Source: Mycobacterium sp. HUMS_12744610
GTDB lineage: Bacteria > Actinomycetota > Actinomycetes > Mycobacteriales > Mycobacteriaceae
NCBI RefSeq assembly: GCF_041206865.1
Contig: NZ_JBGEDP010000001.1
Location: 186,001-250,000 of the forward strand
Direction: 5' to 3'
DNA length: 64,000 bases
Shown here: piece by piece, positions 45,883-55,277 of the stretch
Numbering within the stretch: the first letter of the stretch is position 1
Layout of the letters: each line of letters begins with the position of its first letter
Position numbers and translations under genes: made by a program
The notes under the pieces: generated by a model
What the model saw: the letters and a program-made list of their open reading frames with translations, nothing else
Told to the model about the DNA's origin: nothing
The model's database searches: none

Positions 45883-47589
45883 ATGTCGCATAAACCGGTG
45901 ATCATCGTCGGGGGAGGCCCAGTCGGGCTGGGCGCTGCCCTCGAGCTCGCCCGCTTCCACGTTCCCAGCGTTGTTGTCGAGCGGCACGATTCGACGTCGT
46001 GGCATCCCAAGGCCCGCAACTTGAATACGCGGACGATGGAGATCGCCCGGGGATGGGGCAGTGCGGTGTATCAACGGCTACGAGGCATCGATACCCCACC
46101 GGGCTGGAAGAGCCCAATGAGGTATCTGGACACGATTGTCGGCCAGGAGATGGGTCAGATCGAGACGCGAGGTTTCGAAGGTCCCGGACCAACCATCAGC
46201 CCGGCGCTGCCGATCATGTCGTCGCAGGACCTGATCGAAGCCATCCTGCGTGACGCGGCGGAGGCGACGGGAATCGTCGATCTTCGGTTCGGTCACCAGG
46301 TCACCAACGTGATGTCCGGGGGCAGTGACGACGCTACCGAAGCGGCCGTGACGGTCCGCGTCAACGCGACGGGTGACACCTATACCCTGACGGGGGAAGC
46401 GCTGGTTGCCGCCGATGGTGCCCATAGCACGGTGCGTCGCCAACTTGGCATCGCCCTCAACGGCGAGCAGGGCCTGCATCATTTCGTCAACTGCTACTTC
46501 CGCTGCGATATCGAACGCCACGTCGGAGAACGTCAGGGTGTGGTGTTCTTTGTCGCCAACCCCGACGCCGCCGGTCTGTTGCAACCGCTGGATGCGCACG
46601 GCCGCTGGCTGTGCCAGATCGGTGTGTCGCCTGAGCAGTGGGTTGGCGAGCTCTGGGAGGCCGAGCGAGTGCAGCGGTGGGTCCGCGGCGCGGTCGGCGT
46701 GCCCGACCTCGATGTCGAGGTGAAAGGCGTTGGGCTGTGGCAGATGAGCGCCACGGTCGCTGATCGTCTGGTCCAGGGCCGCGTGCTGTTGTGTGGCGAT
46801 GCTGCCCACCAGTTTCCGCCCACCGGAGGACTGGGAGTCAATACCGGCTTGCAAGGCATGCACAACGCTATGTGGAAGTTGGCCTTATGCATCCGCGGCC
46901 TGGCCGGGTGGCCGTTGCTCAAGACCTATGAGGATGAACGTCGCTCACCCGCAATGACAACGATCCAACAGTGTTTGCAGAATCACCGCAATCTCGCTCG
47001 GCTTGCCGCGGCTTATTACTATCCGGCTAGCAGTGACCTCAGTGCCGAGGAGGCCGAGCGGGAGAGCCGACGCTTCGGCAATCACCTCGGCGTCGAGTTC
47101 GGCACGGTGTATCGCTCGGCCGCCGTCATCGTCGACGGCACAACACCTCCCGACGTCGAAGACAGCTACAGCGACTACGCGCCCAGTGCGACACCGGGCT
47201 GCCGGGCGCCACATATATGGCTAGGCGATGAGCGTGACCCGGTCTCGACGCTCGACCTCTTCGGCGCCGGCTTCACTGTGGTTACCGGACCGGGCGGGGA
47301 AATCTGGCGCAAGGCAGCGGCCGATGCTGCGCGACAGCTCGGTGTGCCCCGCGTCAGCTATGCCATCGGTGATCCCGGCCTAGCCGACCACAACAACACG
47401 TTCTTCGATCACTACGAAATCGGCCACGACGGGGCGGTCCTCGTGCGCCCCGACGGATACGTCGCGTGTCGCAGCGCAACCGGATCCCCTGACCACGCCT
47501 CGCTTACTCAAGCCGTCGAACAGATCCTGGCTCGCCGCTCAGCGGGGTTGAGCGCTGGGGGCGACCCGGGGTTAGGGGAGCCGTCGTGA
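45883..47589 (+). CDS. FAD-dependent aromatic-hydroxylase-type monooxygenase
   Basis: This 568-residue protein starts at ATG 45883. It is a class A flavoprotein monooxygenase: the dinucleotide motif VIIVGGGPVGLGAALELAR (about 6-24), a DG-type segment GEALVAADGAHSTVRRQLG, and the GD motif GRVLLCGDAAHQFPPTGGLGVNTGLQ, followed by a C-terminal thioredoxin-like domain (GFTVVTGPGGEIW, AVLVRPDGYVACR). The size and C-terminal domain resemble polyketide or phenol hydroxylases (TcmG/PheA type). The substrate is unknown. The 36-bp gap suggests co-transcription with the bioB-like gene. Confidence 0.85.
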   Translation: MSHKPVIIVGGGPVGLGAALELARFHVPSVVVERHDSTSWHPKARNLNTRTMEIARGWGSAVYQRLRGIDTPPGWKSPMRYLDTIVGQEMGQIETRGFEGPGPTISPALPIMSSQDLIEAILRDAAEATGIVDLRFGHQVTNVMSGGSDDATEAAVTVRVNATGDTYTLTGEALVAADGAHSTVRRQLGIALNGEQGLHHFVNCYFRCDIERHVGERQGVVFFVANPDAAGLLQPLDAHGRWLCQIGVSPEQWVGELWEAERVQRWVRGAVGVPDLDVEVKGVGLWQMSATVADRLVQGRVLLCGDAAHQFPPTGGLGVNTGLQGMHNAMWKLALCIRGLAGWPLLKTYEDERRSPAMTTIQQCLQNHRNLARLAAAYYYPASSDLSAEEAERESRRFGNHLGVEFGTVYRSAAVIVDGTTPPDVEDSYSDYAPSATPGCRAPHIWLGDERDPVSTLDLFGAGFTVVTGPGGEIWRKAAADAARQLGVPRVSYAIGDPGLADHNNTFFDHYEIGHDGAVLVRPDGYVACRSATGSPDHASLTQAVEQILARRSAGLSAGGDPGLGEPS

Positions 47590-48490
47590 CCGTCCGTGAC
47601 GGTGTCGAGGCCGAGCGCTCAACACGCCCTCGACGCCGCGACCCACAACGTCCGCACCCGGCGCCGCTAACGAACTAGCGCACCGCAACCCATGGCGGCC
47701 GCCACCGCACGCCAGCGCGACGCCACCACCGACCTGACAGCTCCCCTTGAAGGCCGTACCAGCCCGGCTAATTCCCGGCTTTTGTGGTGGCTCCGGCCGG
47801 GTCGCCACGCTGCGCCACCTGCTCACCGCTGACGTTTTCTCGTCCGGTTTCAATAGCCCGTCCAGCCGATGGTGCTGCGCCGTGTTCCCACCCGATGGTT
47901 TGCTCGCCGGCGGACCCCGGCTCGGTGGTCTTCCGGAGATGGAACAAGCACTGCTGCGGCTACGGGTGGAGCGCGATCCCGTGCCGCTTGCGGTGCTGTC
48001 CTGGATCGTCATTCGAACCTGGCCGCAGGAGGCCATGCACCCACGATGTGACGTGTCATTTCTTACCCAGAGCGGTCCACTGCCCTTTTATGGCAACCGA
48101 TGCAGAAGGTCCGCGTCTGCACGCGCCGGAGACGCATCATCGCGTCCCGTCGGGCCCGACCATGCTGCGCGCCTTCGCTGGCTGATGTCCTCGAACTCGT
48201 TGCGCCCGTGCCTGGCCCGCGCGGGCGGTTAACAGTGCGATGGCCGGCGCCGCGGCTACGTGCCCGGGAGCGTCCTTCTTGCCGCATCCCTTGTGCACCC
48301 ACACCGACACCCATCCGAGGCCCCCGGCCTCTTTTCTTACTACGCTTGCCCTACAACAGTTTTCTCGATCATTCTCGCCACTATCTCCTTCATCGATAAC
48401 CAACCCACCGACATCGCCAACGCCGCAGAGCAATTCATACAAACTAACTGACTTTGACCGTGGCACATTGGCACAAGGGGTGCAAGCATG
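47590..48490. other. Gene-free stretch upstream of the relaxase
   Basis: About 900 bp have only short or low-complexity frames and I support no gene here. Composition becomes less GC-rich from about 48330 to 48470. TGGCACA occurs twice close together (48461-48475 region) just before the hairpin at 48491, as might be found near a transfer origin. Confidence 0.5.
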
Positions 48491-48521
48491 GGGTGTGGCG
48501 AACATTCGGTGCGCCACACCC
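48491..48521. other. Candidate oriT hairpin upstream of the MobF relaxase
   Basis: A perfect 10-bp inverted repeat, GGGTGTGGCG (48491-48500) and CGCCACACCC (48512-48521), encloses an 11-base loop 46 bp before the relaxase start. MobF relaxases bind a hairpin next to nic, usually beside their own gene. A transcriptional attenuator is an alternative. Confidence 0.4.
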
Positions 48522-48567
48522 GGCCCCGGGCTGCGGGGTTTGGTCGCCGTGGACAGGTGGTCGGTCG

Positions 48568-51500
48568 TTGCTCACGCTTTCCAAGCCGATGAAGCGGCAT
48601 TCGGTGCGCTACTACAACGACACTGCGCGCGCGGCGATTTCGGCATCTACCGAGCGGCAGCGAGCCGGCGGGGGGTTGGCCGAGTACTACTCCGAAGGGG
48701 AAACCCGCGAGCCGGTATGGGTGTGCGTGGGCGGTACCGGTGATGCCGAAAAGGCAGCCGCTCTGGTCGGTTTGAGTGCTGCCGACCGCGCTAGCGGGCC
48801 CGCCGATATGGACGCCGTGGCGCGCTGGCTCGATGAGGGAATCTCCCCCAATGGGGCTCGGGGGCGGGCGTTTACGGCGCGCTCCACCCACGGGTTCGAT
48901 TTGACGTTTTGCGCCCCGAAAAGTGTGTCGCTATTGCGCGCTTTGAGCGGTGATGACGTGTTGTCCAAAGCGGTTGTCGAAGCCCACAACAGCGCGGTGG
49001 GTGAAGCGCTGGAGTACCTGTATGACCACGCCGGCTACACCCGCGTGCACAACCCAGACACGGGCAAAAAAGACTTGCTGCGGCTGCCCGGTTTGGTGAT
49101 GGCGGCCTACCAACATGAGACCTCCCGGGCCGGTGATCCGCACCTGCACACTCACGTCTTGCTGCCCAACGCCCAGGCCCGTAACGACGGTGCGTTGGTG
49201 TCGATCGACTCGAAATCGTTGCACCATGAAGCCAAAGCCGCCGGCATCATTTATCAGGCCACGTTGCGCCACTACCTGTTGCAGTCCGTGGGCTTGGAGT
49301 GGGGGCCGATCGACCCTCATACCGGGATGGCCGAAGTCGCCGGCGTAGCCGGCGACACGATCAGGGCGTGGTCGCAGCGCTCCACCCAGCTGCGGGCCTG
49401 GGCTGAGGAAAATTTGGTCGTCGACGAGGAGGCCGGCGCGACGGCGGCACAGTTGGCGGCCGGACAAAAAGCGACCCGCCCGGCCAAGCCCGAGCACCTG
49501 TCGTGGGGGGAGCTAAAAAACCTGTGGGCCAAGGATCAGCGCGGCTTTGTCGTCGAGGAAACCGCCCAACTGGCGGTGCGGCGGGCGCGCACTTCGACGC
49601 GGTTCGACGTGCACGCGTTGGGGCGCCGGGCTGCGGTCGGTATCGACAAATCTGCGTTCACCCGCGCCGATTTGGTGGAGGCGATCGGCGCCCGGCTCCC
49701 GCCCTCGATCGAAGGTGCCAAGTCGCAGGTCGACGGCAACGCGATTCCCCCGCGGTATTTGATCGAGGGCATCGCTGAGCGGATCGGCATCCGCGTCAGC
49801 GCACCCCGGCAGGCGCATGAACGTGAAGGCCATGAACGGTTCACCACCGCCGCGGTTATCGCCGAAGAGACCGCCATCGTGGGCCTGATGGGGGCTCGCG
49901 ATGATCGCGCTGTGCTCGACAGGGCGGCCCTGGACACCGCCGGTTTATCGGTGGATCAAGCCCGGGCGATCACCGCGATTGGGACCTCCCCGTGGTTGAT
50001 CCAACCGCTGTCCGCGCCGGCCGGTGCGGGCAAAACCACCTCTCTCAAAACGCTGCGCGTCGCCGCGCACCGGGGCGGAAAACCCCGCGTGCTGGTGTTG
50101 GCGCCGACCGGCAAAGCCGTCGATGTGGCCGTGCGTGAAGGTGCTGGCGACACCGGCTACACGGTCGCCAAGGCGGTCAAAGACCTCCGCAACCATGAGC
50201 TGAAACTCGATTCTCGAACACTGGTCGTCATCGACGAAGCGGGAATGGTTGGAACCCCCGATCTACGCCAACTACTCACCGCCACCACCGCGGCCGGAGC
50301 TAAAACCGTGCTCGTCGGCGATGCCTATCAGCTGGCCCCGGTGAAGGCCCGCGGGGGCATGTTCGCCCAACTGGTGGCCGATCTCCCTTGGGCGCAAACG
50401 CTTTCCGAAGTGTGGCGTATGCGCGACCCCGCCGAACGCACCGCCTCGCTCGCGGTGCGCAACGGTGGCCCCAAACCACTGCGCCGCGCGGTCGAGTGGT
50501 ATCGCACCCACGAGCGCCTGCACACCGGCGACGCACTGACCATGGCCCACGACGCGTTAACGGCCTATCAAGCTGATTTGAGCGCCGGTAAAGACGCCCT
50601 GTTGATGACCGATCGGTGGGAAGTCTGCGACGCCTTGAACGCCCGCATCCATCACCAAACGGTGGCCCCAGAGGCGCCTAGCGTGACCGCGGCTCGCGGG
50701 CATCGCATCGGCGTCGGCGATGTGATCATCTCCCGCTACAACGACGCCGCTGTGACCGTCGTCGATGCCGCCGACCACACCAAATCGGCAGCGCCGGTGC
50801 GTAACGGGCACCGCTGGCGCGTCTACAAACTCGACGTCGACAACACCCGCGTTTACGCCCGGCGCCTCACCGATGGGGCCCGCGCCCTGTTCACTGGCGA
50901 CTACCTGACTGAGCACGTCCACTACGGCTACGCGGTCACCGTGCACGCTTCCCAAGGAGCCACCGCCGGTAACGCGCTGACCGCCGGCACCGCTCACTCC
51001 ATCCTCAGTGACCGCACCACGCGCAACGCGGCCTACGTCGCGCTGACCCGCGGCCGCGACCACAACCACGTCTACATGTACGAAAAAACCGCCGGCGAAG
51101 CCGACCACGAACACGCCCAACTCGCCGAGAACCGAGGCGTGCATGTCGCCCAGCGCGGCACCAGCCGCGATGCCGCCGCCGCGCTGCGCACCATCCTCGG
51201 CCGCGACGAGCGCTCCCACACCATGATGCAGGCCGCGGCTGCCACCGACCGCAGCCAGCAGCCTGCCGCAGTGCGCGCCCTGCGCGACCAACATGAACAC
51301 ACCCGGGCCCGACTGCGCGCCGCCCATCGTGCCTACACCGACGCCCACAGCAGCTATGACCTGGCCGCCGACTTGCCCGCGCTGCGCAACGAAATCGACT
51401 TCGCCGACGTCGCTGGACGCGGCTTCGCCCCCGCCACGGGCTACCCCATCCCCGCCAGTACCCTTGACCACCTCGACGACATGCACCGCCGCGTGGTCAC

Positions 51501-52182
51501 CGCCCTCGGTCGTAACCTGCAGGCCGTGCAATCGCTGCACGTCTACCCCGGCGCCGACAAGGGCGCAGCACTAGCAGCGGTTGCCGCTGCCGCCCACCGC
51601 GACCATCGGGCCGTGATCGCCCTGCCCGCCACACCGCAAGCCCACGCCTACGCCAACTCCCACCGCTACGCCGACATGACCCCTGCCGACCCCCACAGGG
51701 CCATCGCCAACATGCGCGCACGGACCACCGAGGGCGGCCGGCTGCCCCTGGGCAACTTGGTGATCATCGACGACGCCGACCACCTGCACGCCGAACAGCT
51801 GCAGTGGCTTGCCGACAACGCGGCCGCCACCAACACCAAACTGCTCCTGATCACCACTCCTGATCACCGCCAGCCCACCCACAGCCTGACCGCTGTGCTC
51901 GACCATCTGCTGCCCTGGGCTCAACAGCTGGGAACCCCCGACGTCAGCCACCAGCGGCCGCGCACCGCTATCGAGCGCGCCGATCAGCACCTGGCCACCA
52001 CCACCGGCGTCGAGCTGTCCAAGCACCAGGCCGCCCGCGAACTGCTGCACCGGCGCGATCGACTACTCGAACACTTCCACGACATGTGTCGCGCTGAAGA
52101 GCGACTCGACACCATCGGCGCCCGCGACCGGACGCGTGCGCGCAACAAAAACCGCGGCCGCGACTACGGCCTCGAGCTCTAA
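48568..52182 (+). CDS. MobF-family relaxase with TraI-type helicase
   Basis: This is a protein of about 1204 residues starting from TTG 48568, giving MLTLSKPMKRHSVRYYND, a typical MobF N-terminus. AGGTGG lies a few bases upstream. The frame is open to 48454, but that part contains the hairpin and looks non-coding. The relaxase domain has the catalytic tyrosine pair RYYND (residues 15-16) and the metal triad DPHLHTHVLL (His192, 194, 196). The helicase has Walker A APAGAGKTTS (about 483-492), TLVVIDEAGMV, YAVTVHASQGATA and YVALTRGRDHNH. It nicks transfer DNA and unwinds it. No type IV secretion genes are in the window, so the element is at most mobilisable here. Confidence 0.9.
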   Translation: MLTLSKPMKRHSVRYYNDTARAAISASTERQRAGGGLAEYYSEGETREPVWVCVGGTGDAEKAAALVGLSAADRASGPADMDAVARWLDEGISPNGARGRAFTARSTHGFDLTFCAPKSVSLLRALSGDDVLSKAVVEAHNSAVGEALEYLYDHAGYTRVHNPDTGKKDLLRLPGLVMAAYQHETSRAGDPHLHTHVLLPNAQARNDGALVSIDSKSLHHEAKAAGIIYQATLRHYLLQSVGLEWGPIDPHTGMAEVAGVAGDTIRAWSQRSTQLRAWAEENLVVDEEAGATAAQLAAGQKATRPAKPEHLSWGELKNLWAKDQRGFVVEETAQLAVRRARTSTRFDVHALGRRAAVGIDKSAFTRADLVEAIGARLPPSIEGAKSQVDGNAIPPRYLIEGIAERIGIRVSAPRQAHEREGHERFTTAAVIAEETAIVGLMGARDDRAVLDRAALDTAGLSVDQARAITAIGTSPWLIQPLSAPAGAGKTTSLKTLRVAAHRGGKPRVLVLAPTGKAVDVAVREGAGDTGYTVAKAVKDLRNHELKLDSRTLVVIDEAGMVGTPDLRQLLTATTAAGAKTVLVGDAYQLAPVKARGGMFAQLVADLPWAQTLSEVWRMRDPAERTASLAVRNGGPKPLRRAVEWYRTHERLHTGDALTMAHDALTAYQADLSAGKDALLMTDRWEVCDALNARIHHQTVAPEAPSVTAARGHRIGVGDVIISRYNDAAVTVVDAADHTKSAAPVRNGHRWRVYKLDVDNTRVYARRLTDGARALFTGDYLTEHVHYGYAVTVHASQGATAGNALTAGTAHSILSDRTTRNAAYVALTRGRDHNHVYMYEKTAGEADHEHAQLAENRGVHVAQRGTSRDAAAALRTILGRDERSHTMMQAAAATDRSQQPAAVRALRDQHEHTRARLRAAHRAYTDAHSSYDLAADLPALRNEIDFADVAGRGFAPATGYPIPASTLDHLDDMHRRVVTALGRNLQAVQSLHVYPGADKGAALAAVAAAAHRDHRAVIALPATPQAHAYANSHRYADMTPADPHRAIANMRARTTEGGRLPLGNLVIIDDADHLHAEQLQWLADNAAATNTKLLLITTPDHRQPTHSLTAVLDHLLPWAQQLGTPDVSHQRPRTAIERADQHLATTTGVELSKHQAARELLHRRDRLLEHFHDMCRAEERLDTIGARDRTRARNKNRGRDYGLEL

Positions 52183-52425
52183 GCCAATTTTAAATTTGTG
52201 GTTACGAGGTTACGATTCAGCCGAGGCTGATGAGGGGTTGTCGAAGTGGCGGTTGGCGGCTCCGCTCTGCGAGGTAGGGCGGTAAGGGGGCGGAGAAGCG
52301 ACCCGCTGGGGAAGGCATACTTCGGGGCCCTCCTAACGGGAGTTGTTCTCCGCGATCCGCCGTGACGCCCAAAGCGGCATGGCCGACCGCGAATTCCCAA
52401 CGTGAACACCAGGTGGGCTGGCGCG

Positions 52426-53076
52426 CTATCCGCGCCCGGCGGATTGCGGAAGTCGCTGCGTTCTCAGCCCGGTGAGCAGGCGCTGTATTTCGGTGAAGAT
52501 CTCGCGCCGCAGTTTCTTGCGTTTCGACTGCGGCGCTTCGGCGAGGGCGATCCCGGCGTGGGTGATCATTCCGGAAAGCAATTGGGCCATCGCGTCGACG
52601 GCGATATCTGGTGGGAAGAATCCTGCCTGCATCGCGCTAGTTACCAGCAGTCGGACGTTTCTGTAGGTGTATTGGTCTTCGCATTCGCGCCAACGCGTCC
52701 AGCCCAGTGCGATGGGGCCTTCCACATAGATGAGTCGGCCGACGATCGGGTCAGCGCACGCGTTCAAGGTGACCTCAAGCGCCGCCATGCTGCCGGCCCA
52801 CAGATCGTCGGGGTAGCGCGCGACAGCGTCGAAGACTTGTGCCTGCGCCGCCTCGTCGCACCGGTTCAGCACCGCTTCAAATAACGCTCGCTTGTCCGGA
52901 AAATGATGATAGACAGCACCTTTGGTAACCCGAGCGGTTGCAGCAATGTCCGCAATCGATGTGGCCGCAAAGCCGCGCTCGGCGAATGCGGCGGCGGCGG
53001 CATCCAACAGCGCTTGCCGCGTCTGCTCGGCATACTCCTCACGGCGACTCTTGACACCATCCACCCACGAGAGCAT
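52426..53076 (-). CDS. TetR-family transcriptional regulator
   Basis: This 216-residue protein starts at ATG 53076 (MLSWVDGVKSRREEYAEQTR). The 27-codon extension to 53157 overlaps the divergent gene and operator and is rejected. The N-terminal helix-turn-helix is ALLDAAAAAFAERGFAATSIADIAATARVTKGAVYHHFPDKRALF. The C-terminal ligand domain is variable. It is divergent from an alpha/beta hydrolase 73 bp away, with a palindrome between them, so it probably represses that gene and itself. Confidence 0.9.
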   Translation of the reverse strand: MLSWVDGVKSRREEYAEQTRQALLDAAAAAFAERGFAATSIADIAATARVTKGAVYHHFPDKRALFEAVLNRCDEAAQAQVFDAVARYPDDLWAGSMAALEVTLNACADPIVGRLIYVEGPIALGWTRWRECEDQYTYRNVRLLVTSAMQAGFFPPDIAVDAMAQLLSGMITHAGIALAEAPQSKRKKLRREIFTEIQRLLTGLRTQRLPQSAGRG

Positions 53077-53093
53077 AGTCGGCAAGTAGGCAC

Positions 53094-53108
53094 CATACAC
53101 ACAGTATG
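53094..53108. promoter_or_regulatory. Candidate TetR operator
   Basis: CATAC-ACACA-GTATG is a 5-bp inverted repeat in the 73-bp gap between the tetR start (53076) and the hydrolase start (53150). The position is right for an operator. The short arms keep confidence low. Confidence 0.4.
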
Positions 53109-53149
53109 TGAAAGTCCCGGAGTATTCACACCCAAGTCGGGGGCCACCT

Positions 53150-54034
53150 ATGGACATCGCGACGCTCGAAGCCCACCGCTACCACGCCACCGTTCCATCA
53201 GGCCCGGTCAGTTTCCTCGACGTCGGCCAAGGCCGGACCGCGGTCTTCGTCCATGGCGTCATCACCAACAGCCTGCTGTGGCGCCATGTCATTGGCGCGG
53301 TCGCCTCAGAGCACCGCCGCTGCATTGCGTTGGACCTGCCCGGACATGGGTACACACCCCCGGCCAGCCGGGGCGCCGATGTGTCGCTGGCGGGGCTGGC
53401 TCAGCGCGTCATCGATCTGTGTGATCACCTGGATCTCGAGCAGGTCGACCTGGTGGCCAACGATACCGGCGGTGCCATCGCCCAAATCGCCGCCGTACAT
53501 CTCGGCGATAGATTGACGACGCTGACCTTGACCAACTGCGATACCGAACCCAATATACCGCCGCGACTGTTCAAACCCGTTGTAGCAGCGGCACGCTGGC
53601 CCAGAATTTTCGAGGTGCTCGGGCCGTGGGCGGTCACCCACCCGGCCGTCATGCGGTGGGTGTCAGCCGCCGGCTACCAGAATGCTCATCACCTCCCACC
53701 CGATGTCCTCGATGCCTTCTGGCGGCCCGTCCTGGGTACGCGCGCCGCAGCCGCAGCCTTCGCGCATCTGTTGGCATCTCTGAGTGCCGATGACCTGACC
53801 GCGGTTCGGCCCCAGCTGCAGCAGCTACGCGCACCTACCCTGATCGCCTGGGGCACCGGCGACATGTTCTTTCCCATCAAATGGGCACGCCAACTCGCCG
53901 GCCTCATCCCCAGCACCACACATATCGCCACCATCTCCGGCGGACGCCTGTTCTTCCCCGACGAACGAGCCGACGAGTTCATCCCGCTGCTCGAAGAACA
54001 CTGGCAGCAATCCCACGACAGCAGCCCGTTGTGA
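53150..54034 (+). CDS. Alpha/beta hydrolase with Asp nucleophile, catalytic His apparently replaced
   Basis: This 294-residue protein starts at ATG 53150 (MDIATLEAHRYHATVPSG). It has the oxyanion motif VFVHGVITNSLLW and the nucleophile elbow LVANDTGGAIAQIAA, with Asp in the place used by haloalkane dehalogenases and epoxide hydrolases. A catalytic acid candidate lies in WGTGDMFFP. Where the family has the His (usually G-A-G-H-F-x-x-E), this protein has ISGGRLFFPDERADEF, with Arg. It may therefore form an ester intermediate that is not hydrolysed normally, or act as a binding protein. It is divergent from a TetR regulator. Confidence 0.8.
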   Translation: MDIATLEAHRYHATVPSGPVSFLDVGQGRTAVFVHGVITNSLLWRHVIGAVASEHRRCIALDLPGHGYTPPASRGADVSLAGLAQRVIDLCDHLDLEQVDLVANDTGGAIAQIAAVHLGDRLTTLTLTNCDTEPNIPPRLFKPVVAAARWPRIFEVLGPWAVTHPAVMRWVSAAGYQNAHHLPPDVLDAFWRPVLGTRAAAAAFAHLLASLSADDLTAVRPQLQQLRAPTLIAWGTGDMFFPIKWARQLAGLIPSTTHIATISGGRLFFPDERADEFIPLLEEHWQQSHDSSPL

Positions 54035-54138
54035 CGCGTGGGTTTGCCCCGTCAGCGCTATTGAGGTGAGCCCCTCGTAGTGGTCCAGTTGTTGCGACTC
54101 TGATGCCCGGTGTTTGGGCAGGAAGAATCGACGACGAC

Positions 54139-54426
54139 ATGACAGCAAACAAGCGCCGGCGGCACACGCCGGACCAAATCATCCGCAAGCTCGCCGAGGG
54201 CAATAAGCTCCTCGGCGCCGGCCAGGAACTCAGCGAGGTGTGCCGGCACCTGCAGATCGCCGAGTCGACGTGGCATCGTTGGGTCGCCCAGTACGGCGGC
54301 ATGAAAGCCAGCGACGCCAAACGCCTCAAAGAGCTCGAGGCCGAGAACGTCCGGCTCAAGAAGATGGTCGCCAACCAGGCCCTCGATATCGACATGCTCA
54401 AGGAGATCTCGGCGGGAAACTTCTAA
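54139..54426 (+). CDS. IS3-family transposase OrfA
   Basis: This 95-residue protein starts at ATG 54139 (MTANKRRRHTPDQIIRKL). It has an N-terminal helix-turn-helix (LGAGQELSEVCRHLQIAESTWHRWVAQYGG) and a leucine-zipper coiled coil (KRLKELEAENVRLKKMV). The heptamer G-GGA-AAC at 54414-54420, just before the stop, is a standard slippery site for a -1 shift into orfB, giving the OrfAB transposase. Confidence 0.92.
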   Translation: MTANKRRRHTPDQIIRKLAEGNKLLGAGQELSEVCRHLQIAESTWHRWVAQYGGMKASDAKRLKELEAENVRLKKMVANQALDIDMLKEISAGNF

Positions 54427-55277
54427 CCCCGAACCGCAAGCGCAGCGCCGTCACGTTGCTGCGCGACCGGTTCGGGGTCTCTGAACGTCGAGCCTGCACG
54501 GTGGTGGGCATCCACCGCTCCACGATGCGTCTGAAGCCGGCGCCGATCACTGATGAGGAAGCCGAGCTGCGGGCCTGGCTGCGCAAGTTCTCCACCGACC
54601 GGCCACGCTGGGGATGGCGACGGGCAGCCAAGATGGCCCGTCGAGCCGGCTGGAAGGCCAACAACAAACGCATCCGCCGACTATGGCGCGAGGAAGGCCT
54701 GCGGGTTGTGCAGCGCCGCAAGAAAAAGCGGCTGACCGGTATCGGCGTCGCCGTTGGCGCGATGTCACCGATCCGCCCGAACGTGATCTGGGCGATGGAC
54801 TTCCAGTTCGACACCACCGCCGACGGGCGCACCTTGAAAATGCTCAACGTGATCGACGAGTTCACCCGCGAAGCCCTCGCGATCCAGATCGACCGCGCCA
54901 TCGACGCCGACGGCGTCGTCGACGTCTTGGATCGCCTGACCCTGCAGCGGGGAGCGCCATGTTACATGCGCTTCGACAACGGGCCCGAGTTCGTGGCGCA
55001 CGCCGTCAACGATTGGTGCCGGTTCAACGGCACCGGTTCGCTGTTCATCGATCCCGGCTCGCCGTGGCAGAACGCCTGGATCGAATCGTTCAACGGCCGG
55101 CTACGCGACGAACTGCTCAACTCGTGGCGTTTCGACTCCCTGCGCGAAGCCCGCGTGATCATCGAAGACTGGCGCTGCGACTACAACGCCAACAGACCCC
55201 ATTCCGCCCATGGCGAACTCACCCCAGCCGAGTTCGCTCTACAGTGGACCACGACCCACCAACCCCAAGCCGCATAG
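54414..55277 (+). CDS. IS3-family transposase OrfB (reached by -1 frameshift)
   Basis: The frame is read from GGG-AAA after slippage and gives about 287 residues (GKLLTPNRKRSAVTLLRDRFG onwards). An HTH_21 segment precedes the rve integrase core. The DDE residues lie in IWAMDFQFDTTADGR, RFDNGPEFVAHAV and NAWIESFNGRLRDELLN. The C-terminus NANRPHSAHGELTPAEFAL is typical. No independent start codon is evident. It looks intact. Confidence 0.92.
   Translation, partial: GKLLTPNRKRSAVTLLRDRFGVSERRACTVVGIHRSTMRLKPAPITDEEAELRAWLRKFSTDRPRWGWRRAAKMARRAGWKANNKRIRRLWREEGLRVVQRRKKKRLTGIGVAVGAMSPIRPNVIWAMDFQFDTTADGRTLKMLNVIDEFTREALAIQIDRAIDADGVVDVLDRLTLQRGAPCYMRFDNGPEFVAHAVNDWCRFNGTGSLFIDPGSPWQNAWIESFNGRLRDELLNSWRFDSLREARVIIEDWRCDYNANRPHSAHGELTPAEFALQWTTTHQPQAA

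Noticed and set aside
45883..47589. Rifampicin or tetracycline monooxygenase (antibiotic-resistance call)
   Set aside because: Fold and size fit class A flavoprotein hydroxylases generally, but nothing in the sequence points to a specific drug. The thioredoxin-like C-terminus fits phenol/polyketide hydroxylases better.
47747..48232. 161-codon plus-strand frame between the monooxygenase and relaxase
   Set aside because: It overlaps other equally long frames, has no motif and no ribosome-binding site.
52179..52409. 76-codon minus-strand frame after the relaxase
   Set aside because: No ribosome-binding site, no recognisable motif, and Arg/Pro/Thr-rich shadow composition.
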